Source: Streptomyces sp. NBC_00433 (lineage in GTDB: Bacteria > Actinomycetota > Actinomycetes > Streptomycetales > Streptomycetaceae). From it: DNA of 64,000 bases. The notes under the pieces were generated by a model, which was given only the letters and a program-made list of their open reading frames with translations, was not told the origin of the DNA and searched no databases. Below are positions 9,197 through 17,552 of the stretch, in pieces (the stretch's first letter is position 1; every line of letters starts with the position of its first letter). The stretch is taken from the NCBI GenBank assembly GCA_036015235.1, contig CP107926.1, positions 4,483,501 to 4,547,500 on the forward strand, in the 5' to 3' direction. A program made the position numbers and the translations under genes.

Positions 9197-11090
9197 GGCG
9201 CAGCGCCCCCCTGACGGTCTCGGCCACGATGCGCGGACCGCCGACGGTGAGCACCGACTCGGCGTGGAATTGCAGGGACGCGAAGTGCGGGCCGCGCAGG
9301 GCGTGCACCTCGCGGGTGCGCGGGTCGCGGCTCACCTCCACGGTGCCGACGCCCTCGACGTGGCGCCGGTCCTCGGCGGCGCGGGCGGCGAAGGTGTTGT
9401 AGAAGCCGACCCTCTCGCGGCTGCCGAACAGCTCGATCTCCCGCTGCACCCCCTGGTTGGGGACGGTGCGGCGGGTCAGGTCCAGGCCCAGCCGCCGGCT
9501 GAGCACCTGGTGGCTCAGGCACACCGCGACGAAGGGGCGGCGCTCGGCGAGCAGGGTGTCGACCGCGGTGCGCAGGCCGCGGATCTTCCGGTCCTCGTCC
9601 GAGCGCGGATCGCCCGGCCCGGGGCCCATCACCACCAGGTCGTAGCCGTCGAAGGCCGCCTCGATCTCGTCGTAGCGGCGGATCATCACCTGCATCCCCA
9701 GGGTGGTCAGCTGCAGACCCAGCATCGCGGTGAAGGAGTCCTCGGCGTCGACCACCAGGGTCTTCAGCCCGGCCAGCTCCTCGGAAGGCCGGTCCGCGCG
9801 GCGGGAGTCGGGGTCCCTGAGCCAGAAGTCGCCGATGTCGGCGTTGCGGTGGCGCAGGGTCGACACCACGTCGGGGTGCCGGGCGAAGCGCGGCACCTCG
9901 TCGGCCTCCAGCGCGGCCAGCAGCCCGGCGACCTTGGTACGGGTCTCGGCCGCCTCGGCGTGCGGGTCCGAGTGCCGTACGAGGGTGGCGCCGGCGCCGA
10001 TCCGCACCCGGCCCCCGGCGTCGATGTCGGCGGTGCGGATGAGGATGGCGGAGTCCAGGGTGCGCGCGCCGCCCGCGTCCGTGCCGATCAGCGCGGCCAC
10101 CCCGCTGTAGTAGCCGCGGCCGCCCGGCTCGTAGCGGCTGATCACCCTCGCCGCGCTCTCCACCGGGCTGCCGGTCACGGTGGGGGCGAACATCGTCTCG
10201 CGCAGCACGTCCCGCACGTCGCGGTCGGAGCGGCCCTCGACGAAGTATTCGGTGTGGGCCAGCCGCGACATCTCCCGCAGGTGGGGCCCGGTGATGCGGC
10301 CGCCGTGCTCGCAGATCCTGGCCATCATCTTGAGTTCCTCGTCGAGCACCATGTACAGCTCGTCGGTCTCCTTGCGGTCGGCGAGGAAGTCCCTGACGCC
10401 CGCCAGGCTGGGGCCGTCGGGCGGGTAGCGGTAGGTGCCGCTGATCGGGTTCATCACCGCCGTGCCGCCGCTGAGCGAGACATGCCGCTCCGGGCTGGCG
10501 CCCACGAAGGTGCGCCCCCCGGTGTGGATGGCGAAGGTCCAGTAGGCGCCCTGCTCGCGGGTCAGCAGCTGGCGGAAGAAGGACAGCGCGTTGCGCGGCG
10601 AGTAGTCGGCGATGTCGACCAGCAGGGAGCGCTTGACGACGAAGTTGGCGCCCTCGCCGGTGCCGATCTCCTCCGCGACGATCCGGCGGACGACGTCGGC
10701 GTACTCCTCGTCCCCGACGTCGAAGCGGCGGTTGCCCAGTCGCGTGGGCGTCCGCGGGATCCTGGCGACCACCTCGGACAGCGGCACCCGCTGCTGCCCG
10801 GTGACGGTCATGGCCAGCAGCTCCTCCCCGTCGTCCGGTGCGGCGAAGCCCCTTTCCGCGAGCTGCCGGTAGGGCACGAGGACCAGCACCTCGTGCCGGG
10901 GCGGGGCGGGGTGTGCGGGCCCGTCGCCCAGCGGGATGCCGGCCAGCGTCGCGTAGGGGGAGACGTCGCCGACCAGGACGTCCACGACGCCGGCCGCGCC
11001 GGGCCGGTGGATGAGGGCGAAGGACTCCGGCTCCAGGGCCAGGATCCGGCCGAGCAGGTCGCCGTCGGGCGGGGTGGCCGGAGTGTTCAT
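9186..11090 (-). CDS. phzE: PhzE, 2-amino-2-deoxyisochorismate synthase
   Basis: 634 residues: an N-terminal chorismate-binding (TrpE/MST) domain (about 1-430; NPISGTYRY, ARICEHGG, APTVTGSPVE) fused to a C-terminal class I glutamine amidotransferase (about 445-634) with nucleophile Cys in VAVCLSHQ and His in QFHAES. It uses glutamine ammonia to convert chorismate into 2-amino-2-deoxyisochorismate, the committed step of phenazine synthesis. PhzE rather than anthranilate synthase is favoured by the domain fusion and by its position next to phzD. The ATG at 11090 overlaps the phzD stop (ATGA). Confidence 0.95.
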   Translation of the reverse strand: MNTPATPPDGDLLGRILALEPESFALIHRPGAAGVVDVLVGDVSPYATLAGIPLGDGPAHPAPPRHEVLVLVPYRQLAERGFAAPDDGEELLAMTVTGQQRVPLSEVVARIPRTPTRLGNRRFDVGDEEYADVVRRIVAEEIGTGEGANFVVKRSLLVDIADYSPRNALSFFRQLLTREQGAYWTFAIHTGGRTFVGASPERHVSLSGGTAVMNPISGTYRYPPDGPSLAGVRDFLADRKETDELYMVLDEELKMMARICEHGGRITGPHLREMSRLAHTEYFVEGRSDRDVRDVLRETMFAPTVTGSPVESAARVISRYEPGGRGYYSGVAALIGTDAGGARTLDSAILIRTADIDAGGRVRIGAGATLVRHSDPHAEAAETRTKVAGLLAALEADEVPRFARHPDVVSTLRHRNADIGDFWLRDPDSRRADRPSEELAGLKTLVVDAEDSFTAMLGLQLTTLGMQVMIRRYDEIEAAFDGYDLVVMGPGPGDPRSDEDRKIRGLRTAVDTLLAERRPFVAVCLSHQVLSRRLGLDLTRRTVPNQGVQREIELFGSRERVGFYNTFAARAAEDRRHVEGVGTVEVSRDPRTREVHALRGPHFASLQFHAESVLTVGGPRIVAETVRGALRHAR

Positions 11091-11713
11091 CAGGTGAGGA
11101 CCTCTTCGGTGAGCACGACCACGGCGCAGTTGCGCGCGACGTAGTCGAGGGCGAGCCGGTGGTCGGACGCTGAGAAGTCGGCGACCGCGTCGGCGACGAC
11201 GAAGGTCTCGATGTCGCGGGTGAAGGCCTCAAGGGCGGTGGCCTGGACGCCGATGTGGGCGTAGACGCCGCACAGGACGAGCTGGTCGCGCCCGGCGGCC
11301 CGCATGCGCGCCAGCAGGTCGGAGCGGAAGAAGGCGCTGTAGCGCCACTTGGTCAGCAGCCAGTCGCCGTCCTCGGGCGCCAGCTCGGGCACCACGGCGC
11401 GGTCGGCGGCTTCGGTGCGCATGCCCGGTCCCCAGAAGTCCGAGATCAGGCCGCGGTCCCGGGCGGACATCCGGCCGGGCTGCGCCGTGTACGCGATCGG
11501 CATTCCGGCGGCGGAGCAGCGCTTTCGCAGGCTCGCGGCATGCCGGACGACGTCGGAGCACAGGGGTTCCGGGATGCCGCGCAGGAAATAGCGCTGCATG
11601 TCGTGGATGAGCAGGACCGCGCGTTCGGGATCGGCGGTCCAGTGGGCGACGTTCTCGGGGAGATCCGCGGCCGTGGGCAGCGGATAGGCACTGATGGAGG
11701 GTAAGCCGGTCAT
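11090..11713 (-). CDS. phzD: PhzD isochorismatase
   Basis: 207 residues of the isochorismatase-like hydrolase family, with the Asp of LLIHDMQRYF, the Lys of LTKWRYSAF, and the strand LCGVYAHIGV where many relatives have the nucleophile Cys. PhzD proteins work without that Cys, using the Asp to hydrolyse the vinyl ether of aminodeoxyisochorismate to dihydro-3-hydroxyanthranilate and pyruvate. The start ATG 11713 was chosen because the preceding 102 codons of the open frame lack family similarity. It is the first gene of the minus-strand operon, divergent from phzB. Confidence 0.95.
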   Translation of the reverse strand: MTGLPSISAYPLPTAADLPENVAHWTADPERAVLLIHDMQRYFLRGIPEPLCSDVVRHAASLRKRCSAAGMPIAYTAQPGRMSARDRGLISDFWGPGMRTEAADRAVVPELAPEDGDWLLTKWRYSAFFRSDLLARMRAAGRDQLVLCGVYAHIGVQATALEAFTRDIETFVVADAVADFSASDHRLALDYVARNCAVVVLTEEVLT

Positions 11714-12046
11714 CGGTGGGCTCTTTCGCCGTGAACAGGGAGAAGGACCTCGCCAGCCGCTCGCGCAGCCTAACGACGGCCCGTTCGCAGCGTCCAGGCG
11801 GCCATGCCGCAGCGGGCCGAGGAAATGGCGGGAAGCAGGCGTACTTGACATGTCGGCGTGCAGAGTATTCGGACCGTCACCTGCAAATTCATCGAGTGAT
11901 GACACCGCATTTCCCGCAACGGTCGGCGACGCACTTTGGCCGAAAGTCAAAAGCGGCCTGATCGTGCCGGTGGCCGGTTCCCGCACGGTCTTGACACCGG
12001 GGACCCGCCTCGGCTCCACTGTGGGAAACCCGGATTGCGAGGCGTG
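11714..12046. promoter_or_regulatory. Divergent phzD/phzB promoter region
   Basis: 333 bp without a gene, less GC-rich than its surroundings. It holds two plus-strand TTGACA hexamers (11845-11850 and 11991-11996). The first is followed 15 bp later by TATTCG, a possible weak -10 element. No clean operator palindrome was recognised apart from GACATGTC within 11847-11854. Both halves of the phenazine pathway must be transcribed from here. Confidence 0.55.
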
Positions 12047-12517
12047 ATGGCTGAATTCGCCGAGGATATCGAGTTACGGCGCCGGCACCGTGCGGTGGTC
12101 GAGGACTATCTGAGCAGGCAGGGCGAGAATCGGCTCACCCGCTACCTGCTGTTCACCGAGGACGGCAGTGCCGGTTTGTATACGGGTGACACCGTCGAGC
12201 CGATCGTGTCGCGCGGGCACGAGAAGCTCAAGGCGCACGGCGAGTGGTCGCTGCGGATGTTTCCCGACTGGGTCTGGTACAACATTGAAGTATTCGAGAC
12301 CCAGGATCCGAACCGATTCTGGGCGGAATGCGACGGCGAGGGCGGCATTCATTACCCGTCGTATCCGCCTGGGCTGTACAGGAATCACTTCATTCACTCG
12401 TTCGACCTCGCCGACGGCAGGATCGTGACGCAGCGCGAGTTCATGAACCCTTTCAATCAGCTGCGGGCGCTGGGCATCGAGATTCCGGTCATCAACCGGG
12501 GCGGCATCCCCACCTGA
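12047..12517 (+). CDS. phzB: PhzA/PhzB-family phenazine condensation protein
   Basis: 156 residues of the NTF2-like PhzA/B family (FTEDGSAGLYTG, HGEWSLRMFPDW, YRNHFIHSF, EFMNPFNQLRALGI). PhzB binds the dihydro-hydroxyanthranilate ketone and speeds the head-to-tail condensation of two molecules into the tricyclic scaffold. Only one copy is present, as in many non-pseudomonad clusters. The ATG at 12047 has GAGG 5-8 bp upstream. Codon 10 (12074-12076) is TTA, the rare leucine codon read by the bldA tRNA in Streptomyces, so translation is expected to be late and development-linked. It lies 30 bp before the methyltransferase. Confidence 0.93.
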   Translation: MAEFAEDIELRRRHRAVVEDYLSRQGENRLTRYLLFTEDGSAGLYTGDTVEPIVSRGHEKLKAHGEWSLRMFPDWVWYNIEVFETQDPNRFWAECDGEGGIHYPSYPPGLYRNHFIHSFDLADGRIVTQREFMNPFNQLRALGIEIPVINRGGIPT

Positions 12518-12547
12518 GGGAGAGCCGGTCCGCCAGGAGGCTCCGCA

Positions 12548-13552
12548 GTGAAGATCGACCTGAAAGCCGCGCAGGAGGCAGTCGAGCTGATCACCGGCGG
12601 CTGGCGCGCGCAATGCCTGCACACCGCGCTCAAGCTGGGGATACCCGACCACCTCGCGGCCGGCCTGACCACCGACGCCCAGCTCGCCGAGGCCACCGGG
12701 GCCCGCCAGGAGGGTGTGCACCGCCTGATGCGGCTGCTGGTCGCGATGGGCGTCTTCGACGGCGACGGGCAGGCCGGCTACCGCAACACGGCGGTGAGCG
12801 GCGTGCTGCTCGACGAGCCCGACTCGCTGCGGAACATGTGCCTCCTCTACGGCGAGGAGTTCTACACCGCGTGGGGCCACGCACACGAGGCCATCAGCAC
12901 GGGCACCGCGGGATTCCAGCTCGCCTACGGCGAGCCGCTCTACCGCTACCTGAGCCACGAGGACGACGTGAACGAGCGGTTCCAGCTCGCCATGAAGGCC
13001 GGCAACCTCTTCTTCGACTACGTCCCCGAGGTCGTCGACTTCACCGGCAGGACCTTCGCCGACATCGGCGGCGGCATCGGCCAGCTCACCGCCGCGATCC
13101 TGGCCGCCGTGCCCGACGCCCGCGGCACCCTGCTCGACCGCGAGCACGTGGTGCCGGTCGCGGCGGAGAACCTCGCCGCCTCGGTGGGCCTGGACCGCGT
13201 CGAGCTGGTCGGCGGGGACATGTTCGAGGCGGTGCCGCAGGGCAAGGACGTCTACCTGCTGTGCCGGGTGCTCGCGGGGTGGAGCGACGACGCGGTCGTC
13301 GGCCTCTTCGAGAACTGCCGCAGGGCCATGGCCGGCTCCTCCTCGCGGCTGGTCATCCTGGAGCGGGTCGTCGTGGACGAGGACTCCACGGTGCTGCCCG
13401 CCCTGTGGGACCTGCACCTGCTGATGACCAACGGCGGGCGGCACCGCACCCTGGCGACCTTCACCGCGCTGCTCGACCGGGCCGGCCTCGACGTGGAGCG
13501 CGTCGCCGAACTGCCCGCGGAGACCACCGCGCTGATCGCCGCGGCCCGGTGA
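12548..13552 (+). CDS. SAM-dependent methyltransferase, PhzM/O-methyltransferase family
   Basis: 334 residues of the two-domain small-molecule O-methyltransferase family: an N-terminal winged-helix dimerisation domain (to about 100) and a C-terminal Rossmann domain with the SAM loop FADIGGGIGQLT (about residue 175). PhzM, which N-methylates phenazine-1-carboxylate in Pseudomonas, is in this family, as are many O-methyltransferases, so both N- and O-methylation of the phenazine are possible. The classical catalytic His of O-methyltransferases is not evident (CRVLAGWSDD instead of the usual HxWxD), which leans towards PhzM-like chemistry. It has CCAGGAGG upstream and overlaps the next gene by GTGA. 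Confidence 0.85.
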   Translation: MKIDLKAAQEAVELITGGWRAQCLHTALKLGIPDHLAAGLTTDAQLAEATGARQEGVHRLMRLLVAMGVFDGDGQAGYRNTAVSGVLLDEPDSLRNMCLLYGEEFYTAWGHAHEAISTGTAGFQLAYGEPLYRYLSHEDDVNERFQLAMKAGNLFFDYVPEVVDFTGRTFADIGGGIGQLTAAILAAVPDARGTLLDREHVVPVAAENLAASVGLDRVELVGGDMFEAVPQGKDVYLLCRVLAGWSDDAVVGLFENCRRAMAGSSSRLVILERVVVDEDSTVLPALWDLHLLMTNGGRHRTLATFTALLDRAGLDVERVAELPAETTALIAAAR

Positions 13553-14406
13553 GTCTGGACGCCGTCGGCCGCACCGCCCTGGTCACCGCCGCGATGCGGG
13601 CCGCCGAGACCGCCAGGGCCGACGCGATCCACCGCGACCCCTACGCCGGCGCCCTCGCGGGCGACCTCGGTCCCGCGCTGCTGGCCGAGCTGCTGGCCGC
13701 GACGCCGGGCGGCTCCGGGGGGTCCGGCGGCTCCGGCAGGCGGGCCGTCAACGCCATCCGCACCCGCTTCTTCGACCACTGCCTGCGCGCCGCCGTGCGG
13801 GAGCCCGGCATGCGCCAGGTCGTGGTCGCCGGCGCGGGCATGGACTCCCGCGCCTACCGCATGGCCTGGCCCGACGGCGTCCGCTACTTCGAGGTCGACC
13901 GGCCGCCCGTCCTGGACTACAAGCGGCAGCGGCTGGCCGCCGAGCAGCCGAAGGCCGACCGCCGCACGGTCCCGGTGGACCTCGCCTCGCCGTCCTGGCC
14001 GGACGCCCTGACCGACGCCGGCTACCGGCCCGACCGGCCGTCGGCCTGGCTGCTCGAAGGCCTGCTCTTCTACCTCCCCGAGACCGGCGTGCACCGGGTG
14101 CTCGACCAGGTCGCCGGGTTGTCCGCCCCCGGCAGCCGGATCGCCGCCGACCTGGTGAACGCGGCCGCGCTGACCATGCCGCGGCAGCGCGCGCTGCTCG
14201 ACGTCTTCGCGGGCTGGGGGTGCCCGTGGCTCTTCGGCTGCGACGAGCCCGAGGAGCTGTTCGAGCGGCACGGCTTCAAGGCCGCTGTGACGCAGCCCGG
14301 CGAGCCGGGCGCCGACTTCGGCCGCTGGCCCGACCCGGTCCCGCCGCGGGACCAGGCGGGCGACGTCTACCGGGTCTTCCTCGTCACGGGCCGGCGGCAC
14401 GGCTGA
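13549..14406 (+). CDS. Class I SAM-dependent methyltransferase, TIGR00027/LCMT-like
   Basis: 285 residues with the family signature VVAGAGMDSRAYRM and FEVDRPPVLDYK, typical of the leucine-carboxyl-methyltransferase-like (PF04072) group common in mycobacteria and Streptomyces. Start GTG 13549 overlaps the stop of the preceding methyltransferase, so both should be made together. A Gly/Ser-rich loop at about residues 50-62 (TPGGSGGSGGSGR) is odd but in frame. In this context it may tailor the phenazine, for instance as a carboxyl or hydroxyl methylase (inference). It is the last gene of the plus-strand phz operon. Confidence 0.82.
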   Translation: MSLDAVGRTALVTAAMRAAETARADAIHRDPYAGALAGDLGPALLAELLAATPGGSGGSGGSGRRAVNAIRTRFFDHCLRAAVREPGMRQVVVAGAGMDSRAYRMAWPDGVRYFEVDRPPVLDYKRQRLAAEQPKADRRTVPVDLASPSWPDALTDAGYRPDRPSAWLLEGLLFYLPETGVHRVLDQVAGLSAPGSRIAADLVNAAALTMPRQRALLDVFAGWGCPWLFGCDEPEELFERHGFKAAVTQPGEPGADFGRWPDPVPPRDQAGDVYRVFLVTGRRHG

Positions 14407-14547
14407 CCGCGGCCGCGGGCGGGCGCGGCCGCACGGTTCGGCCGAACGCGCCCGCGAGCCGGGGGCTCGGGCCGGGTGTCGCGCTGGATACTCGGGGCAA
14501 CGAGGCGGCACGTGGGCAACCCGGCGGAAGACGTACGGAGAAGCACG

Positions 14548-15624
14548 ATGACGGGGCGACAGCGGTCCGGGGGCGGCACCGGCGAACCTGACCGGGACCC
14601 CGACCGGACCGCGGCCGGGGAGCCCGGTGGCGGCGTGGTGGTCGACTGCGCCGTCTACGCGGACGGGCTGCGCCGGGGCACACTGCCGCCGCACGACGCC
14701 CTGGAGGCGGCCCGCGCGCGGGACGGCGGCTTCGTGTGGATCGGGCTGCACGAGCCGGGCCCCGAGGACCTGGAGGAGGTCGCCGACGTCTTCGGCCTGC
14801 ACCCGCTGGCCGTCGAGGACGCCGTGCACGCGCACCAGCGGCCCAAGCTGGAGCAGTACGGCGACACCCTCTTCATGGTGCTCAAGACCATCGTCTTCGT
14901 GGAGCACCAGGAGCTGACCGCCACCAGCGAGGTGGTCGACACCGGGGAGATCATGATCTTCCTCGGGGCGGATTTCGTCGTCGTCGTCCGGCACGGCAGC
15001 GCCCCCGGCCTCACCCACGTGCGCCGCGCCCTGGAGGACCGGCCGGACATGCTCGCGCAAGGCCCCGCCGTGGTCCTGCACGCCATCGCCGACCGGGTCG
15101 TGGACGACTACCTCGACGTCGCCGACGCCGTCGAACTCGACGTGGAGCAGCTGGAGGCCGACATGTTCTCCGCCCGCCGCGCCGACGACGCGGGACGCAT
15201 CTACCAGCTCAAACGCGAGCTGCTGGAATTCAAGCGGGCCGTGCTCCCCCTCACCCGGCCGCTGCAGCGGCTCGCCGAGCAGCAGCTGCCCGCCATCCCG
15301 GCGCCGGTGGGCAAATACTTCGCCGACGTCTCCGACCACCTCACCCAGGTCCGCGAGCGCCTCACCACGGCCGGCGAACTCATCGACGGCCTGCTCGCCG
15401 CCAACCTCGCCCGGGTCGGCGTGCAGCAGAACACCGACATGCGGCGGATCAGCGCCGTCGCCGCCATCCTGGCGATCCCCACCCTGATCGCCGCCATCTA
15501 CGGCATGAACTTCGAGCACATGCCCGAGCTGCACTGGGTCTTCGGCTATCCGCTGATGCTCTCCGTCACCACGGCCATCTCCTACACCGTCTACCGCGCC
15601 TTCCGCCGCAACGGCTGGCTCTGA
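14548..15624 (+). CDS. corA: CorA-family magnesium/divalent cation transporter
   Basis: 358 residues. A long cytoplasmic N-terminal domain (VWIGLHEPG, HPLAVEDAVHAHQRPKLE) is followed by two C-terminal membrane helices with the CorA filter motif YGMNFEHMPE between them. It forms a pentameric channel for Mg2+ or related cations. The ATG at 14548 with GGAG upstream is preferred to the longer frame from 14476, whose extra 24 residues are not conserved-looking. It stands between the phenazine genes and an ABC exporter and is probably an ordinary gene. Confidence 0.93.
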   Translation: MTGRQRSGGGTGEPDRDPDRTAAGEPGGGVVVDCAVYADGLRRGTLPPHDALEAARARDGGFVWIGLHEPGPEDLEEVADVFGLHPLAVEDAVHAHQRPKLEQYGDTLFMVLKTIVFVEHQELTATSEVVDTGEIMIFLGADFVVVVRHGSAPGLTHVRRALEDRPDMLAQGPAVVLHAIADRVVDDYLDVADAVELDVEQLEADMFSARRADDAGRIYQLKRELLEFKRAVLPLTRPLQRLAEQQLPAIPAPVGKYFADVSDHLTQVRERLTTAGELIDGLLAANLARVGVQQNTDMRRISAVAAILAIPTLIAAIYGMNFEHMPELHWVFGYPLMLSVTTAISYTVYRAFRRNGWL

Positions 15625-15711
15625 GGTCCCCTGGACGCCGAGGGCTCAGGGCGGGCGCGGTGAAGCCGCCCTGAAGCCGCGCTGAAACCGGCCGCCCGCA
15701 CGCTCTGCGGC

Positions 15712-16761
15712 ATGACGACACCGACCACACCGACCACACCGACGACACCCCCCGCCCGGGAACTCGCCATCGCGGCCACCGGGCTGCGCAAGGCCTACGG
15801 CGACAAGACCGTCCTCGACGGCATCGACCTGGCCGTGCCGGCCGGCACGGTCTTCTCGCTGCTCGGCCCCAACGGCGCAGGCAAGACCACCGCCGTCCAG
15901 ATCCTCACCACCCTCATCGGCGCCGACGCGGGCGAGCTGCGCGTCGGCGGCCACGACCTGGCCACCGCGCCGGACGCCGTGCGGGCCACGATCGGCGTCA
16001 CCGGGCAGTTCTCGGCGGTGGACAACCTGATCACCGGCGAGGAGAACATGCTCCTCATGGCGGACCTGCACCACCTGGGCCGCCGCGAGGGCCGCCGGGT
16101 CACCGCCGAGCTGCTGGAGCGCTTCGACCTCGCCGAGGCGGCGCGCAAGCCCGCCTCCACCTACTCCGGCGGCATGCGGCGGCGGCTCGACATCGCCATG
16201 ACGCTGGTGGGCGAGCCGCGCGTGATCTTCCTCGACGAGCCGACCACCGGGCTCGACCCGCGCAGCCGCCACACCATGTGGGGCATCATCCGCGAGCTGG
16301 TGGCCGGCGGCGTCACCGTCTTCCTCACCACGCAGTACCTGGACGAGGCCGACGAGCTGGCCGACCGGATCGCGGTGCTGCACGGCGGCAGGATCGTCGC
16401 CCAGGGCACGGCCGAGGAGCTGAAGCGGCTCGTGCCCGGCGGCCACGTGCGGCTGCGGTTCACCGACCCGGCGGCCTACGAGTCCGCCGCCGCCGCGCTG
16501 CGCGACGCCGTACGCGACGACGGCGCCCTGTCCCTGCAGATCCCCAGCAACGGCAGCCAGCGCGAGCTGCGCGCCGTACTCGACTGGCTCGACGCGGCCG
16601 AGGTCGAGGCCGACGAGCTGACCGTGCACACCCCGGACCTGGACGACGTCTTCTTCGCCCTCACCGGCAGCGCCACCGCCGAGAGCACCGCCCCCGCCGC
16701 CCGTACCGCCGCCGACGACACCGCCGACAGCACCGCCGCCGCCAAGGAGACCGTCCGATGA
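15712..16761 (+). CDS. DrrA-type ABC transporter ATP-binding protein
   Basis: 349 residues with Walker A (LGPNGAGKTT), signature (YSGGMRRRLD), Walker B (VIFLDEPTTGLD) and the DrrA-type C-terminal domain of about 100 residues. It powers export together with the permease that follows (4-bp ATGA overlap). DrrAB pairs commonly export antibiotics, and here the pair could export the phenazine or a product of the downstream loci. The N-terminus begins with repeated TTP units from a 9-bp tandem repeat, and the tail after FALTGS is a low-complexity Ala/Thr/Asp stretch. The ribosome site is weak. Confidence 0.92.
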   Translation: MTTPTTPTTPTTPPARELAIAATGLRKAYGDKTVLDGIDLAVPAGTVFSLLGPNGAGKTTAVQILTTLIGADAGELRVGGHDLATAPDAVRATIGVTGQFSAVDNLITGEENMLLMADLHHLGRREGRRVTAELLERFDLAEAARKPASTYSGGMRRRLDIAMTLVGEPRVIFLDEPTTGLDPRSRHTMWGIIRELVAGGVTVFLTTQYLDEADELADRIAVLHGGRIVAQGTAEELKRLVPGGHVRLRFTDPAAYESAAAALRDAVRDDGALSLQIPSNGSQRELRAVLDWLDAAEVEADELTVHTPDLDDVFFALTGSATAESTAPAARTAADDTADSTAAAKETVR

Positions 16762-17552
16762 GCCCGTCCCTGTCCCTCACCGTCCGCGACTCGTCCACGA
16801 TGCTGCGGCGCAACCTGCTGCACGCCCGCCGCTACCCGTCGCTGACCCTCCAGCTGCTGCTCACCCCGGTCGTGCTGCTGCTGATCTTCGTCTTCGTCTT
16901 CGGCGACGTGATGAGCGCCGGCCTCGGCGGGCACGCCGACCGGTCGGCGTACATCGCCTACGTGGTGCCCGGGATCCTGATGATGACCATCGGCGGCGCC
17001 TCGCTCGGCACCGCGGTGTCGGTGTGCACCGACATGACGGAGGGCATCATCGCCCGCTTCCGCACCATGGCGATCTCGCGCGGCTCGGTGCTCTTCGGGC
17101 ACGTCGCCGGCGGGGTGCTCCAGGTGATGATCAGCGTGGTGCTCGTCGTCGGCGTCGCGCTGGCCATCGGGTTCCGCACGGACGCCACCCCGCTGGAGTG
17201 GCTCGCGGCCGTCGGCCTGACGGCGCTGGTCGGCCTGGCGCTGACCTGGCTCGCGGTCGGCATCGGCCTGTCCTCGCCGAATGCCGAGGGCGCCAGCAAC
17301 ACCGGGCTGCCGCTGATGGTGCTGCCGCTGCTGGGCAGCGCCTTCGTCCCCGTCGACTCGATGCCGGGCTGGTTCCGCTGGTTCGCCGAATACCAGCCCT
17401 TCTCGCCCTTCATCGAGACCCTGCGCGGCCTGCTGCTCGGCGACGCGATCGGCGGGAACGGCTGGCTGGCGCTCGGTTGGGCCGTCGCGATCACCGTCCT
17501 CGGCTGGATGTGGTCGACGTCGCTCTTCAACCGCGACCCGTCGAGCCGATGA
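16758..17552 (+). CDS. DrrB-type ABC-2 transporter permease
   Basis: 264 residues with about six membrane helices (LLLTPVVLLLIFVFVF, VVPGILMMTIGGAS, MISVVLVVGVALAI, LTALVGLALTWLAVG, final AVAITVLGWMW) and the conserved SPNAEGASN loop of the DrrB/ABC2_membrane family. It forms the channel of the exporter with the preceding ATPase. Its 3' end overlaps the convergent AfsR-like gene by 26 bp, leaving no room for a terminator between them. Confidence 0.92.
   Translation: MSPSLSLTVRDSSTMLRRNLLHARRYPSLTLQLLLTPVVLLLIFVFVFGDVMSAGLGGHADRSAYIAYVVPGILMMTIGGASLGTAVSVCTDMTEGIIARFRTMAISRGSVLFGHVAGGVLQVMISVVLVVGVALAIGFRTDATPLEWLAAVGLTALVGLALTWLAVGIGLSSPNAEGASNTGLPLMVLPLLGSAFVPVDSMPGWFRWFAEYQPFSPFIETLRGLLLGDAIGGNGWLALGWAVAITVLGWMWSTSLFNRDPSSR

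Noticed and set aside
11714..12046. Gamma-butyrolactone ARE box in the phz promoter region
   Set aside because: No sequence close to the known ARE consensus was seen; only GACATGTC, too short to claim.
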